Part shown: positions 6,101 to 14,300 of the stretch, piece after piece
How positions within the stretch are numbered: position 1 is the stretch's first letter
How the letters are laid out: every line of letters begins with the position of its first letter
NCBI GenBank assembly: GCA_964449985.1
Contig: CAYVCG010000054.1
Location: 1-14,304 of the forward strand
Origin: CAYVCG01 sp964449985
GTDB lineage: Bacteria; Bacillota; Clostridia; Lachnospirales; WRAX01
Reading direction: 5' to 3'
Length of the DNA stretch: 14,304 nucleotides
The notes under the pieces: model-generated
Told to the model about the DNA's origin: nothing
The model's database searches: none
Seen by the model: the letters and a program-made list of their open reading frames with translations, nothing else
Program-made: the position numbers and the translations under genes

Positions 6101-6622
6101 ATGAGATTATTTATAGCAATCAACTTTGATGAAGATACTAAGGATAGCATTTATAACACAATTAGTTTTCTAAAGCAATCCGGGGTGAAAGGCAGTTTTA
6201 CGCTAAGAGAAAATCTGCATCTTACTTTAGCTTTTATCGGAGAAACTAACCGTGTGCATGAAATCGAAGCAATTATGGAGTGTATTCATGCGGATTCATT
6301 TTTATTATCTTTAGATGGCCTAGGTGTATTTAAGCGGGATGCAGGAAATATTTTATGGATGGGTATAAAATCTCCTCCGGCTTTATACACAGTTCAAAAA
6401 CAACTTACTAGTGAGCTTGTAAATAAAGGCTTTTCTATTGAGAATAGGCCATATAAACCTCATCTGACGCTTGGCAGAAAAATATTTTTGCCAAATAATT
6501 ATCGCTTTGATAACATATTTCAGCCAATTAAAATACATGTTTCTGATATTAGCCTTATGAAATCAGAACGCATAAATGGAAGATTAACATATACAGAGCT
6601 TTATAAAAAAAAGCTGATATAA
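6101..6622 (+). CDS. thpR: RNA 2',3'-cyclic phosphodiesterase, 2H (LigT/ThpR) family
   Basis: 173 residues, typical of the bacterial 2H phosphoesterase family. These enzymes hydrolyse RNA 2',3'-cyclic phosphate ends to 2'-phosphates; some also ligate tRNA half-molecules in vitro. The two catalytic HxTx motifs are intact: H40-L-T42 in HLTLAFIG and H121-L-T123 in HLTLGRK, 81 residues apart. The N-terminus MRLFIAINF is also typical. The start is preceded by AGGAAG at 8 bases. The next gene begins 27 bases after the stop, so the two form a small operon. The physiological substrate in bacteria is not settled. Nothing appears truncated. Confidence 0.93.
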   Translation: MRLFIAINFDEDTKDSIYNTISFLKQSGVKGSFTLRENLHLTLAFIGETNRVHEIEAIMECIHADSFLLSLDGLGVFKRDAGNILWMGIKSPPALYTVQKQLTSELVNKGFSIENRPYKPHLTLGRKIFLPNNYRFDNIFQPIKIHVSDISLMKSERINGRLTYTELYKKKLI

Positions 6623-6649
6623 TATTATTAAATTTTCGAGGATGATAGT

Positions 6650-7108
6650 ATGCCAAAAGTAGAATTAACAAACATGGTAATGATTCAAGATAAAGTGACG
6701 GGAAAAGTAGTTGTGCAGGATAGGGTGAAAAGCTGGAAGGGTATTAGTTTTCCCGGCGGGCATCTAAATGATGGTGAAAGCATTATAGATTCTGCTATTC
6801 GTGAGATAAAAGAGGAAACAGGCCTGGAGATCAAAAACTTAATACCATGTGGTATCGTTCATTGGTGCCATAAACGCACATACGACAGGTATCTTGAATT
6901 TTTCTATAAAACGACAGACTTTAACGGTGTACTAATTGACAGCACAGCCGAGGGAAAGGTTTTTTGGGCAAGTTTTGATGATATTAAAAATATGAAGTTA
7001 TCTCCCAATTTTTCGGAATATTTAAAAGTCTTCCAATCACAGACTTATTTGGAAGCTTTTGGTTTATATGATGACGAGTTTGAAGTGTTACAATTTATGA
7101 TAAAATAG
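6650..7108 (+). CDS. NUDIX hydrolase (MutT-like)
   Basis: 152 residues. NUDIX enzymes hydrolyse nucleoside diphosphates linked to another group X, using Mg2+ held by the Nudix box. The box is complete here (G-x5-E-x7-REIKEETGLE): G37, E43, R51, E52, E55, E56. The order TNMVMIQDKVTGKVVVQDR, then KGISFPGGHLNDGES, then GIVHWCHKR and an aromatic-rich C-terminal half resembles the proteins often labelled 8-oxo-dGTP diphosphatase. Substrate cannot be told from sequence, so nucleotide-pool cleaning is only a likely role. GAGGATG precedes the start. It is the second gene of the unit with thpR and is followed by a strong terminator. Confidence 0.92.
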   Translation: MPKVELTNMVMIQDKVTGKVVVQDRVKSWKGISFPGGHLNDGESIIDSAIREIKEETGLEIKNLIPCGIVHWCHKRTYDRYLEFFYKTTDFNGVLIDSTAEGKVFWASFDDIKNMKLSPNFSEYLKVFQSQTYLEAFGLYDDEFEVLQFMIK

Positions 7109-7121
7109 AAAAGCATGTTTT

Positions 7122-7158
7122 AAAAAATCCTCTTGTGAAAGCCGCAAGGGGATTTTTT
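7122..7158 (+). terminator. Intrinsic terminator of the thpR-NUDIX unit
   Basis: AAAAAATCCTCTTG (7122-7135) pairs with CAAGGGGATTTTTT (7145-7158), a 14-bp stem with one G·U pair and a 9-base loop, ending in six T. It lies 13 bases after the NUDIX stop. Confidence 0.88.
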
Positions 7159-7180
7159 ACCAGGAAAAAATATTATATTC

Positions 7181-7209
7181 TTGACAAATATTACATTTTA
7201 CGACATTAA
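7181..7209 (+). promoter_or_regulatory. Candidate promoter of the LysM-GH18-SLH gene
   Basis: A perfect TTGACA (7181-7186) is followed after 17 bases by only a poor -10 (CATTAA, 7204-7209). A separate TACAAT (7241-7246) has no good -35. Control by an alternative sigma factor is possible but not shown. Confidence 0.3.
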
Positions 7210-7268
7210 ATATTTTTCTAAATAAAGCAAAAAATACTTATACAATAATTTATAAAGGATGTGAAAGT

Positions 7269-9419
7269 TTGAAAAAGTTTGTTTTAAGTATTTTTATTGC
7301 TTTTTGTATTATATTTACATGCATAAATGCATTTGCAGCCACTTATGTAGTACAACCCGGTGATTCGCTTTGGAGTATTTCACAAAAGTATAATGTCACC
7401 GTGGAACAGCTTATTTTAGCCAATCCAGACATAAGTGATCCAAATAATATTTATGTTGGACAAGTAATCAATCTTCCAGAGGGGGTAGGGGAATCAACTT
7501 CACCTACACCAGCGCCATCTTCTGCTCCGGCAAGCGCAAAAGAAAGCTTAACCTTTCTTTATGCCGGAACAACAGTATCGTATTTAAAGATAATTGATAC
7601 GTCGAACAATTCGCTAAAAACAGTCTGCCCGGATTATTTTGACATTGATACAGCCGGAAATCTTCTTATTACTCCATCTGGAAAGATAGATCCTGCATTT
7701 ATTAAGGAGATGCATTCCAGAGGAATAAAAATAACTCCGTTTATAAGTAATCATTGGGACAGAGAATTGGGAAATACCGCTCTAAATAATAGAGAAGCAT
7801 TATCAACCCAAGTTGTTGATATGATAGAAAGGTATAACCTCGATGGTATAAACATCGACATTGAGAATGTAAACGAAAAATATCGAGACGCTTATGTCGA
7901 TTTCACTCGTCTTATTCGTGAAAAACTGCCGACAAACAAGGTAGTAAGCGTTGCTGTTGCAGCAAACCCAAAAGGATGGACGCTTGGATGGCATGGATCG
8001 TATGATTATAAGCGTTTATCCGATTATTCTGATTACCTTATGATTATGACTTATGACGAATCGTATTATGGTGGTCCTGCGGGTCCAATTTCCAGCAGCA
8101 CATTTTTTGAAGGCTCGATAAAGTATGCTATAAACCAAGGCGTTCCAAAGAGTAAGATTGTTACAGGTATACCATTCTTCGGAAGATATTGGAAAGCAGG
8201 GGATGCCGTTGGCGGAAGCGGTATAACCGCCAATGACGTTGAATTCTTGATAACAAACTATCAATCTGAGAAAAGATATATCGAAGACACACAATCAGCA
8301 AATGTTACAATAACTATTAAGAGCGGAGACCCCAAGCCGAAAATCTGGGGTGGACGTATATTGACAGAGGGCACATACGATATTTGGTATGATGACCTTA
8401 GAGCAGTAAAATATAAGTTGGGAGTAATAAATAAATACGGTATTAACGGAGCAGGAAGCTGGGCATTGGGTCAGGAAAACACCGAAACGTGGAGATTTTA
8501 TGTTGACGTTTTAAATGGTAATGTACCTGCCCCAGAACCAGAACCAACACCTAGCCCGACACCGACACCAGTACCAACACCGACACCGGTTCCTACACCA
8601 GTACCAACGCCAGTACCAACGCCAGTACCAACGCCAGTACCAACGCCAGTACCAACGCCAGTACCGACACCAGTACCGACTCCGGTTCCTACACCGGTAC
8701 CAACACCAGTACCGACACCAGTACCAACACCGGTACCAACGCCAGTACCGACTCCGGTTCCGACACCAGAGCCAACACCGTGCCCGACACCAGAGCCAAC
8801 GCCGGAACCAACACCAGAGCCAACGCCAACACCGCAAACAACCGTAGAGAAGATATTATCTATTCTCAACGGAAACGGAAACAACAGGACACTCAGCCAA
8901 TATAGCACATTAACGCGTGGTGAGGCAGCCGTATTGTTGTCAGAATGGACTTATTTACAGCCAGAACCGGAAGGTCAATCGTTTGCAGACACAGCAAACC
9001 ATTGGGGCGCAGGACAAATCAATGCTCTTAGGCGTAGGGGTATACTTTATCAGGAAGGCAATATGTTCTATCCGGATAGTAGCATAAGAAAAGATGATTT
9101 GGTAGTAATTCTTGACCGTATTTTGGTATTACCAAATACTATAGACTTCCATTCAATATCATTTAAAGACGTTCCGCTTTCAAGCAAAGCCTATAACTCA
9201 ATATCGAAGTTATATTACTTTGATATTGTAACAAGCACAAACAAGAACTTCTTTAGACCGGAAAGCACAGTAATTGTAAACGACATGGCAAGTATTCTTG
9301 ACAGGATCGAAAAGTATGGATATCCGATGAATCCGGATAGATTTTTGGATCGTCAAAGAATTAATAATATGCAGATTCCTAATCCAGAAAAACTTGAACG
9401 TATATTAGAACCTCGATAA
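7269..9419 (+). CDS. Secreted LysM-GH18 glycosidase with VPTP linker and SLH domains
   Basis: 716 residues. Residues 1-23 are a signal peptide (cut near AFA-A). Residues 25-70 form one LysM module (TYVVQPGDSLWSISQKYNVT), which binds peptidoglycan or chitin-type glycans. A short Pro/Ser linker leads to a GH18 domain (about 93-415) of the YaaH/SleL/YdhD type. Its catalytic motif DGINIDIE (192-199) is intact with E199 as proton donor, and the YDE (262-264) and W398 segments fit the barrel. A long Pro-Thr-Pro linker (about 420-523) leads to SLH repeats (about 540-695), the first reduced, the second and third with FADTANHWG and FKDVPLSS starts. SLH modules bind secondary wall polymers, so the enzyme should be surface-anchored. 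It probably cleaves N-acetylglucosamine bonds in peptidoglycan; spore cortex or vegetative wall cannot be distinguished. The start is TTG, chosen for AAAGG 10 bases upstream and the signal peptide. Confidence 0.9.
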   Translation: MKKFVLSIFIAFCIIFTCINAFAATYVVQPGDSLWSISQKYNVTVEQLILANPDISDPNNIYVGQVINLPEGVGESTSPTPAPSSAPASAKESLTFLYAGTTVSYLKIIDTSNNSLKTVCPDYFDIDTAGNLLITPSGKIDPAFIKEMHSRGIKITPFISNHWDRELGNTALNNREALSTQVVDMIERYNLDGINIDIENVNEKYRDAYVDFTRLIREKLPTNKVVSVAVAANPKGWTLGWHGSYDYKRLSDYSDYLMIMTYDESYYGGPAGPISSSTFFEGSIKYAINQGVPKSKIVTGIPFFGRYWKAGDAVGGSGITANDVEFLITNYQSEKRYIEDTQSANVTITIKSGDPKPKIWGGRILTEGTYDIWYDDLRAVKYKLGVINKYGINGAGSWALGQENTETWRFYVDVLNGNVPAPEPEPTPSPTPTPVPTPTPVPTPVPTPVPTPVPTPVPTPVPTPVPTPVPTPVPTPVPTPVPTPVPTPVPTPVPTPVPTPEPTPCPTPEPTPEPTPEPTPTPQTTVEKILSILNGNGNNRTLSQYSTLTRGEAAVLLSEWTYLQPEPEGQSFADTANHWGAGQINALRRRGILYQEGNMFYPDSSIRKDDLVVILDRILVLPNTIDFHSISFKDVPLSSKAYNSISKLYYFDIVTSTNKNFFRPESTVIVNDMASILDRIEKYGYPMNPDRFLDRQRINNMQIPNPEKLERILEPR
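8571..8768 (+). repeat. In-frame 12-bp tandem repeat encoding VPTP
   Basis: Sixteen units of the form GTNCCNACNCCN (Val-Pro-Thr-Pro), with one extra Thr-Pro after the first. Units 3-7 (8601-8660) are five identical copies of GTACCAACGCCA; others differ at third positions. A GTACCGACTCCGGTTCC segment recurs 72 bases apart (8673 and 8745), suggesting an older block duplication. EPTP/CPTP units continue to about 8830. The tract is the surface-protein linker and could vary in copy number. Confidence 0.93.
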
Positions 9420-9437
9420 ACTTAATTTAAAACACAA

Positions 9438-9471
9438 AAAACGCACCTCATGTAAAAATGGGGTGCGTTTT
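9438..9471. terminator. Bidirectional terminator between the GH18 gene and the chemoreceptor gene
   Basis: AAAACGCACCTCAT (9438-9451) pairs with ATGGGGTGCGTTTT (9458-9471), a 14-bp stem with one G·U pair and a 6-base loop. T runs follow in both directions. It lies between converging genes ending at 9419 (plus) and 9484 (minus), so it can serve both. Confidence 0.88.
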
Positions 9472-9483
9472 GTATGCTTAATG

Positions 9484-12063
9484 CTAGAATTTAAAGTTTG
9501 CAACTAATGAAGCCAAAATTTCAGATTGGCTATTTAATTCTTCAGCAGCAGCAGCAGCTTCCTCAGATGTAGAAGAATTGTTTTGAACAACCTCAGAAAT
9601 TTGGTTTATACCAACCGTAACCTGTGCAATACCATCGGCTTGTTCATTAGTAGCTTTATCAATATGATTTATTATTGTAGAAATAGAATTAATATCATCC
9701 ACCATAGCTTTTAATGAATCAGAAGTTTGAGATGCTATTGTTGTTCCTTCATTTATCTTCGCTATAGTTTCACCGATAAGGGCTTCTGTCTCTTTGGCTG
9801 CCTGTTGGCTTCTGCCAGCAAGAGTACGAACCTCTTCCGCAACGACAGAAAATCCTTTTCCTGCTTCACCGGCACGCGCTGCTTCAACAGCCGCATTAAG
9901 CGCCAAGAGATTTGTTTGGAAGGCAATGTCATCGATTGTTTTAATAATTTTTGAAACGTCAGTAGAAGCTCTCTTAATACCATCCATAGAGTTTAGCATG
10001 TTGACCATTGCTCCACTGCCAGTATGTGCGCTGTTGATTGAGCGCTTAGACAGCTCGCTCGCATCTTTTGTTCTGCTTGCATTTTCAATAGTCTGCTCGT
10101 TTACTGTATTTATAGAGGTAGTGAGCTGATCTATAGAAATTGCCTGATTTGAAGCGCCGTTTGCCAAATCCATAGAGGTTTCAGAAATTTGCCTAGCGCC
10201 CGCAAGGACGTTATCTGCTGACGATTTTATGTCGTTAATCGTGCTTTGTAAAGTTCGAATAATATGATTTATTGATTTTTTTATGAGATCAAATTTTCCA
10301 ACATAATCTCTAGATATATTAATGCGTAAATCACTGTTTGCAATAGTTTCGAGCACATCTGTTATTTCGTTTATATAAGATCCCACTGATTTCACCATGG
10401 AATTAAGGGAATCCATCATTTCTGCAAACTGGCCTTTATGAGTATTGTTAATTGTTATATCAAAATTGCCTTTGGAAAGCTCGCTCAAAACGTCGTTCAC
10501 TTCTTGTATAGGCTTATTTACAGCCGCAAGCAGATTGTTAAGGCCTACTGTCAGCTTTTCCCAACCACCGTTGTAAAGCTCAGTATTAACCCTAATATCA
10601 AGATTGCCGTTTATTGCTCCTTCAATAAGCCTTGATAAATCTGAATCAAGAGACTTTATCGTTTGTTTTAATAAATCAAATTTCTCTTTAGCAATAACTT
10701 TTTGACCTTTAAAGTCCTTTATTTCCGTATCAAAATTACCGCTTCCAAGGCTGCCAAACGCATCAAGCACAACAAGGGTGTCATCTACTAATGAATCACA
10801 GAGTGAATTTATGCCTTTTGCCACAGCTTTAAATTCGCCGTTATAATCATTTTCGTTTAATCTTGAATCTATTAAGCCGTTTTCAAAATCATCCGTTGTT
10901 TTAGTAATGCCATCAACAAGCGATGAAACAGTATCCCGTACAGTAATTACAGACGCTGTAAGCCTTCCTATTTCATCATTAGTTGTGACGCTAAGGTTAA
11001 CATTGAAATTACCATTCGAAATCTCTTTAACCGCCTGTTCAACCTTGCTTATTGGGCTCAAGAATTTATTAATAATGAAGTATGACAAACCTGCAAGCAC
11101 AATAAGAGCTATCGCACACAAAATTACAAGCACTATAACTTGTGTATAGACGGGAGCCATAAATTCTTCCTCAGCAACGCTTGTAACACTAAGCCAAACA
11201 GTCTTTGAAGTTCCGATGTAGAATGGCACGCAAGATCTATATTGGCTTGTTCCGTCTTTAAACTCATCCAAAAATGTTTTCTGAGTGGCATTCTCAGCAG
11301 TGCTTAAAATCAGATCAGGGTTTTTGCTTCTAGTTGTATCTGCAAATTTTGTTCCGACTGCGTCTTGATCAAACGTGTTCATTATGACTGTTTGATGGCC
11401 GCATATAATTATATTTGCAAAGCTTTTATATCCGCCATCGGCATAAGTCGCATTATTTAATAGGTTAGTATCTATATCGCTGCCTATAATTCCAGCAAAA
11501 TTGTTTTGAGCGTCAAATACAGGGACAAGAACGGAAATAACCAAATATTTTGTGCCATCAATTGTTTTGTCATACGGGTCGAGTATGGCCATAGTCTTAT
11601 TGGCTGCAACAGAATTATAGGCTTCTTCGCTTATCATCGCGGTTTGGGTCAATTCTGTTTTTGATTCTCCTGATGTTGCATAAATTGTAATGCCTTGAGA
11701 AATTTTATCTTGGCTTCCCATTACGTAATATAGGCTCTTAATTTCCGGCTCATCGGCCTTGGTTGTTGCTATAAAATTGGATAAGAATTTAAGTCTATCT
11801 TCCTGTCGAACATAATCAAGGTTTTTAAATGCATCCGTTATTACTATTTGCTTGTCTACCATAGTCTGCATTATAGACTTTGCAGTTTTGGAGTTAGTAT
11901 CAGCAAGCAACTCAAGTTGTTTTTCCTGCTGATATATCAAATAAGAGCTTGTGGAGTTTGCGATAATAGCAGTCAAAATTATAAAAGCTATCATAAGCCC
12001 CCCAATAATGAATAAAGTCGCTTTTGTTGCAAGTTTACTTTGTTTTGAACTTAGGCCTTTCAT
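9484..12063 (-). CDS. Methyl-accepting chemotaxis protein, dCache type with multiple HAMP-like modules
   Basis: 859 residues. A short cytoplasmic N-terminus leads to membrane segment 1 (about 15-36), an extracellular double-Cache sensor (about 45-300; YLVISVLVPVFDAQNNFAGI and GSDID are typical), membrane segment 2 (about 308-332), and a standard HAMP (about 333-385). Before the signalling coil there are about five more HAMP-like units, each with a GN(F/L)D-type motif: near 395, 442, 486, 532 and 577. The kinase-control hairpin is fully conserved (DIAFQTNLLALNAAVEAARA, 712-731, then GEAGKGFSVVAEEVRTLAGR). The end, EEAAAAAEELNSQSE, fits a methylation helix, and no CheR-binding pentapeptide tail is seen. 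It should control CheA activity in response to an unknown ligand. The start is supported by AGGGGAG. A c-di-GMP protein gene lies 86 bases upstream on the same strand. Confidence 0.95.
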   Translation of the reverse strand: MKGLSSKQSKLATKATLFIIGGLMIAFIILTAIIANSTSSYLIYQQEKQLELLADTNSKTAKSIMQTMVDKQIVITDAFKNLDYVRQEDRLKFLSNFIATTKADEPEIKSLYYVMGSQDKISQGITIYATSGESKTELTQTAMISEEAYNSVAANKTMAILDPYDKTIDGTKYLVISVLVPVFDAQNNFAGIIGSDIDTNLLNNATYADGGYKSFANIIICGHQTVIMNTFDQDAVGTKFADTTRSKNPDLILSTAENATQKTFLDEFKDGTSQYRSCVPFYIGTSKTVWLSVTSVAEEEFMAPVYTQVIVLVILCAIALIVLAGLSYFIINKFLSPISKVEQAVKEISNGNFNVNLSVTTNDEIGRLTASVITVRDTVSSLVDGITKTTDDFENGLIDSRLNENDYNGEFKAVAKGINSLCDSLVDDTLVVLDAFGSLGSGNFDTEIKDFKGQKVIAKEKFDLLKQTIKSLDSDLSRLIEGAINGNLDIRVNTELYNGGWEKLTVGLNNLLAAVNKPIQEVNDVLSELSKGNFDITINNTHKGQFAEMMDSLNSMVKSVGSYINEITDVLETIANSDLRINISRDYVGKFDLIKKSINHIIRTLQSTINDIKSSADNVLAGARQISETSMDLANGASNQAISIDQLTTSINTVNEQTIENASRTKDASELSKRSINSAHTGSGAMVNMLNSMDGIKRASTDVSKIIKTIDDIAFQTNLLALNAAVEAARAGEAGKGFSVVAEEVRTLAGRSQQAAKETEALIGETIAKINEGTTIASQTSDSLKAMVDDINSISTIINHIDKATNEQADGIAQVTVGINQISEVVQNNSSTSEEAAAAAEELNSQSEILASLVANFKF

Positions 12064-12149
12064 AAAAAAACTCCCCTTTTTGATTTAATTATTATTCAAC
12101 TTTATAAAGATAGCTCGTTATTTAGGCAAATTTTTAAATCAGTCAGTTA

Positions 12150-14300
12150 TTATTTAGAAATAGATTTAACAAACGCATTCACAGGAATAGGCTTTGAATA
12201 ATAATATCCTTGAGCAATATCGCAGCCCGCCTTTCTCAAGAAATCAAGCTGTTCAATAGTCTCTACGCCTTCGCAAACTACATTGATATCCAATTCCTTA
12301 GCCATGTCAATAATGCTTCCTATGATTTTTTTGCTCTTTTCAGATGTATTTGATTCTTCAAGAAAAGCCCTATCAATCTTTAATATGTCAATAGGCATAA
12401 GGCGCAATGTATTTAGCGATGAAAAGCCGGAGCCAAAATCATCCATTGCTATAGCAAGCCCTAGCTTTTTAATTCTATGCATGAGCGGAATAATAGTGTC
12501 CAGGTCGTTTTGAAGAGCGCTTTCCGTAATCTCCAACTCTATATACTCAAGCGGCACGCTAAACTGCCTAACCAAAGCCTTTAATCTTTCATAATAATTT
12601 GGAAACGATATAGTTACTTTTGATTGGTTTACAGCAAGAGTGAAAATGCTTTCCCCTTTATCCAAGCGGTCTTGCAGCAACTGCAAAGCACTCGATAGCA
12701 TAAAGAAGTCCGTCTCAACTATAAAACCGTTGTTTTCAAATATAGGAATGAACTTATCCGGTGTTAAAAATCCCAGCAAATCAGACTGCCACCTAATTAG
12801 GGCTTCGCCTCTTGCGCATTGCCCCGTAGCTATATCATATTGTGGTTGAACATATAAAACAAACTCTTCCTTCGACAACGCATGCATCATATTTATCTCT
12901 ATATTTTTTTGCAGATCGTTTGTCTTTTTTAATTCCGAGTCGTATATTACTTCGCTTTGCCTATTTTGCTTCTTTGCATCTTTAAGAGCAAGAGTCGCAC
13001 CATCATATATTTCTCTGAAAGTAGCTTTTGATTCATTTATCGGATATATTCCAAATTTAAATGAAATTAGCTGTAAATATTCTTTACCTATGTGTGTTTC
13101 TATAGAATTATAAAATAAGGATTCAATATCAGAAGCCATGTTTTCAGAAGTTTTTGCTAAAAACGAAAAATGATCGGCATCTGTTCGTATACCACAAAGG
13201 TATGATTCTCTAATAACATTTGATATAGTGCGTAGCAGCATATCACCTGTAGAATAACCAAACATCGTATTTATACGGCTAAACGAAACGATATCCATAC
13301 AAACGAAGCTATAACCGATTGTTTGGTTTTTTTGCATAAAATTTGTTACTGCCTCCTGCATTCCAAAGCTGTTTACCAAACCGGTTAGCTGATCCATGTT
13401 GCTTACAAGGAACAGTTCCTTTTTCTTCTCCCTATCGTTCACAATATCAAGTATAACAACGACAGCTATGATTATTATAAACAACACAAACATAATTAAT
13501 GAAGACCCAAGAATGCCTGATGAAATCGGATTATCGGTAGAATAATTAACACGGGCACCCAAGAACCATCCGTTTGGTTGGCCTATACGAATATATATAT
13601 TATAATTTTGAAAAAAGCCCACACTTTGTATTTGGCTCTTAGGATCATCGAGGTTGTAAGCAGTAGCGCCTTCAATAATTGATTTATTAACATCATTGTC
13701 GTCACTTTCGTTATAATCATAAAAACTATTAAGAGTATTGCACCATTCGTCAAATAATAAAAGCGACTCCACGGGGAAAGATACATCGGCTGTAATAATA
13801 TCCATAAATTGATCCAAAGAATGTATTTTGACCAAGTAGAAAGAATTATCATTTATAGGTACAGAAATACCAACACTCTGCTCTCCTGATTTTATATCCA
13901 ATATGCCTATTGCAGCATATCCATTGTTTTTTGCATGCTTCAATGAAGAAGCATCTATTGATCTTCCGTTATATATTCCCTCGTTCTTATATAAAACTCC
14001 ATTTTCATCTGCTATATAAACGTTAGACCAATCATTAAGATCAGTATTGCTTAAAATATATAATAAATCTTCTAAAGTTTTGGCATGGTTAAGATCATAT
14101 TTATTAAATTCATAATGCAAATTCTTTGACTGGTATTCGAGGTTTTTTTGTATTTGAACGGTTAATAAGTTTCTGCTCTCACGCAGATGTTTGCGGTTTA
14201 TACTGTCTGTAGACTGCAATAATATCAAAATGTATATAGAAAAGAGTAATATAAAAGTGACAAGGATTCCGCTATAAATTATAATTTTTTTTCTGGACAT
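12150..14300 (-). CDS. dCache-GGDEF-EAL protein, probable c-di-GMP phosphodiesterase
   Basis: 716 residues. Membrane segment 1 (about 6-28), an extracellular Cache-like sensor (about 30-255), membrane segment 2 (about 262-286), a GGDEF fold (about 297-455) and an EAL domain (about 465-710). The GGDEF signature is replaced by TDADHF (373-378), so diguanylate cyclase activity is unlikely; such domains can bind GTP and regulate the EAL part. The EAL site looks complete: E499 of the EALIRW motif, N558, E590 and E593 (ELEITES), D620 and D621 (MDDFGSGFSSL), K641 and D643, E677 and Q697. This predicts hydrolysis of c-di-GMP to pGpG in response to an external signal. The start lies four bases from the window edge, so its ribosome site cannot be seen; the N-terminal membrane helix argues that it is correct. 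The gap to the chemoreceptor gene is 86 bases with no terminator that I can see, so cotranscription is possible. Confidence 0.92.
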   Translation of the reverse strand: MSRKKIIIYSGILVTFILLFSIYILILLQSTDSINRKHLRESRNLLTVQIQKNLEYQSKNLHYEFNKYDLNHAKTLEDLLYILSNTDLNDWSNVYIADENGVLYKNEGIYNGRSIDASSLKHAKNNGYAAIGILDIKSGEQSVGISVPINDNSFYLVKIHSLDQFMDIITADVSFPVESLLLFDEWCNTLNSFYDYNESDDNDVNKSIIEGATAYNLDDPKSQIQSVGFFQNYNIYIRIGQPNGWFLGARVNYSTDNPISSGILGSSLIMFVLFIIIIAVVVILDIVNDREKKKELFLVSNMDQLTGLVNSFGMQEAVTNFMQKNQTIGYSFVCMDIVSFSRINTMFGYSTGDMLLRTISNVIRESYLCGIRTDADHFSFLAKTSENMASDIESLFYNSIETHIGKEYLQLISFKFGIYPINESKATFREIYDGATLALKDAKKQNRQSEVIYDSELKKTNDLQKNIEINMMHALSKEEFVLYVQPQYDIATGQCARGEALIRWQSDLLGFLTPDKFIPIFENNGFIVETDFFMLSSALQLLQDRLDKGESIFTLAVNQSKVTISFPNYYERLKALVRQFSVPLEYIELEITESALQNDLDTIIPLMHRIKKLGLAIAMDDFGSGFSSLNTLRLMPIDILKIDRAFLEESNTSEKSKKIIGSIIDMAKELDINVVCEGVETIEQLDFLRKAGCDIAQGYYYSKPIPVNAFVKSISK

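Noticed and set aside
8571..8768. CRISPR array
   Set aside because: The repeat unit is 12 bp, contiguous and in frame within a gene, with no spacers and no cas genes.
8498..8908. Long minus-strand frame rich in Gly-Val-Gly-Thr, and two other long frames over the same stretch
   Set aside because: They are antisense or off-frame readings of the 12-bp repeat in the LysM-GH18-SLH gene. The repeat length is a multiple of three, so every frame stays open. No ribosome site or sensible protein is seen.
12064..12149. c-di-GMP riboswitch or sigma-D motility promoter before the chemoreceptor gene
   Set aside because: The 86-base spacer is too short for the riboswitch and lacks its conserved core, and no good TAAA/GCCGATAA pair could be found.
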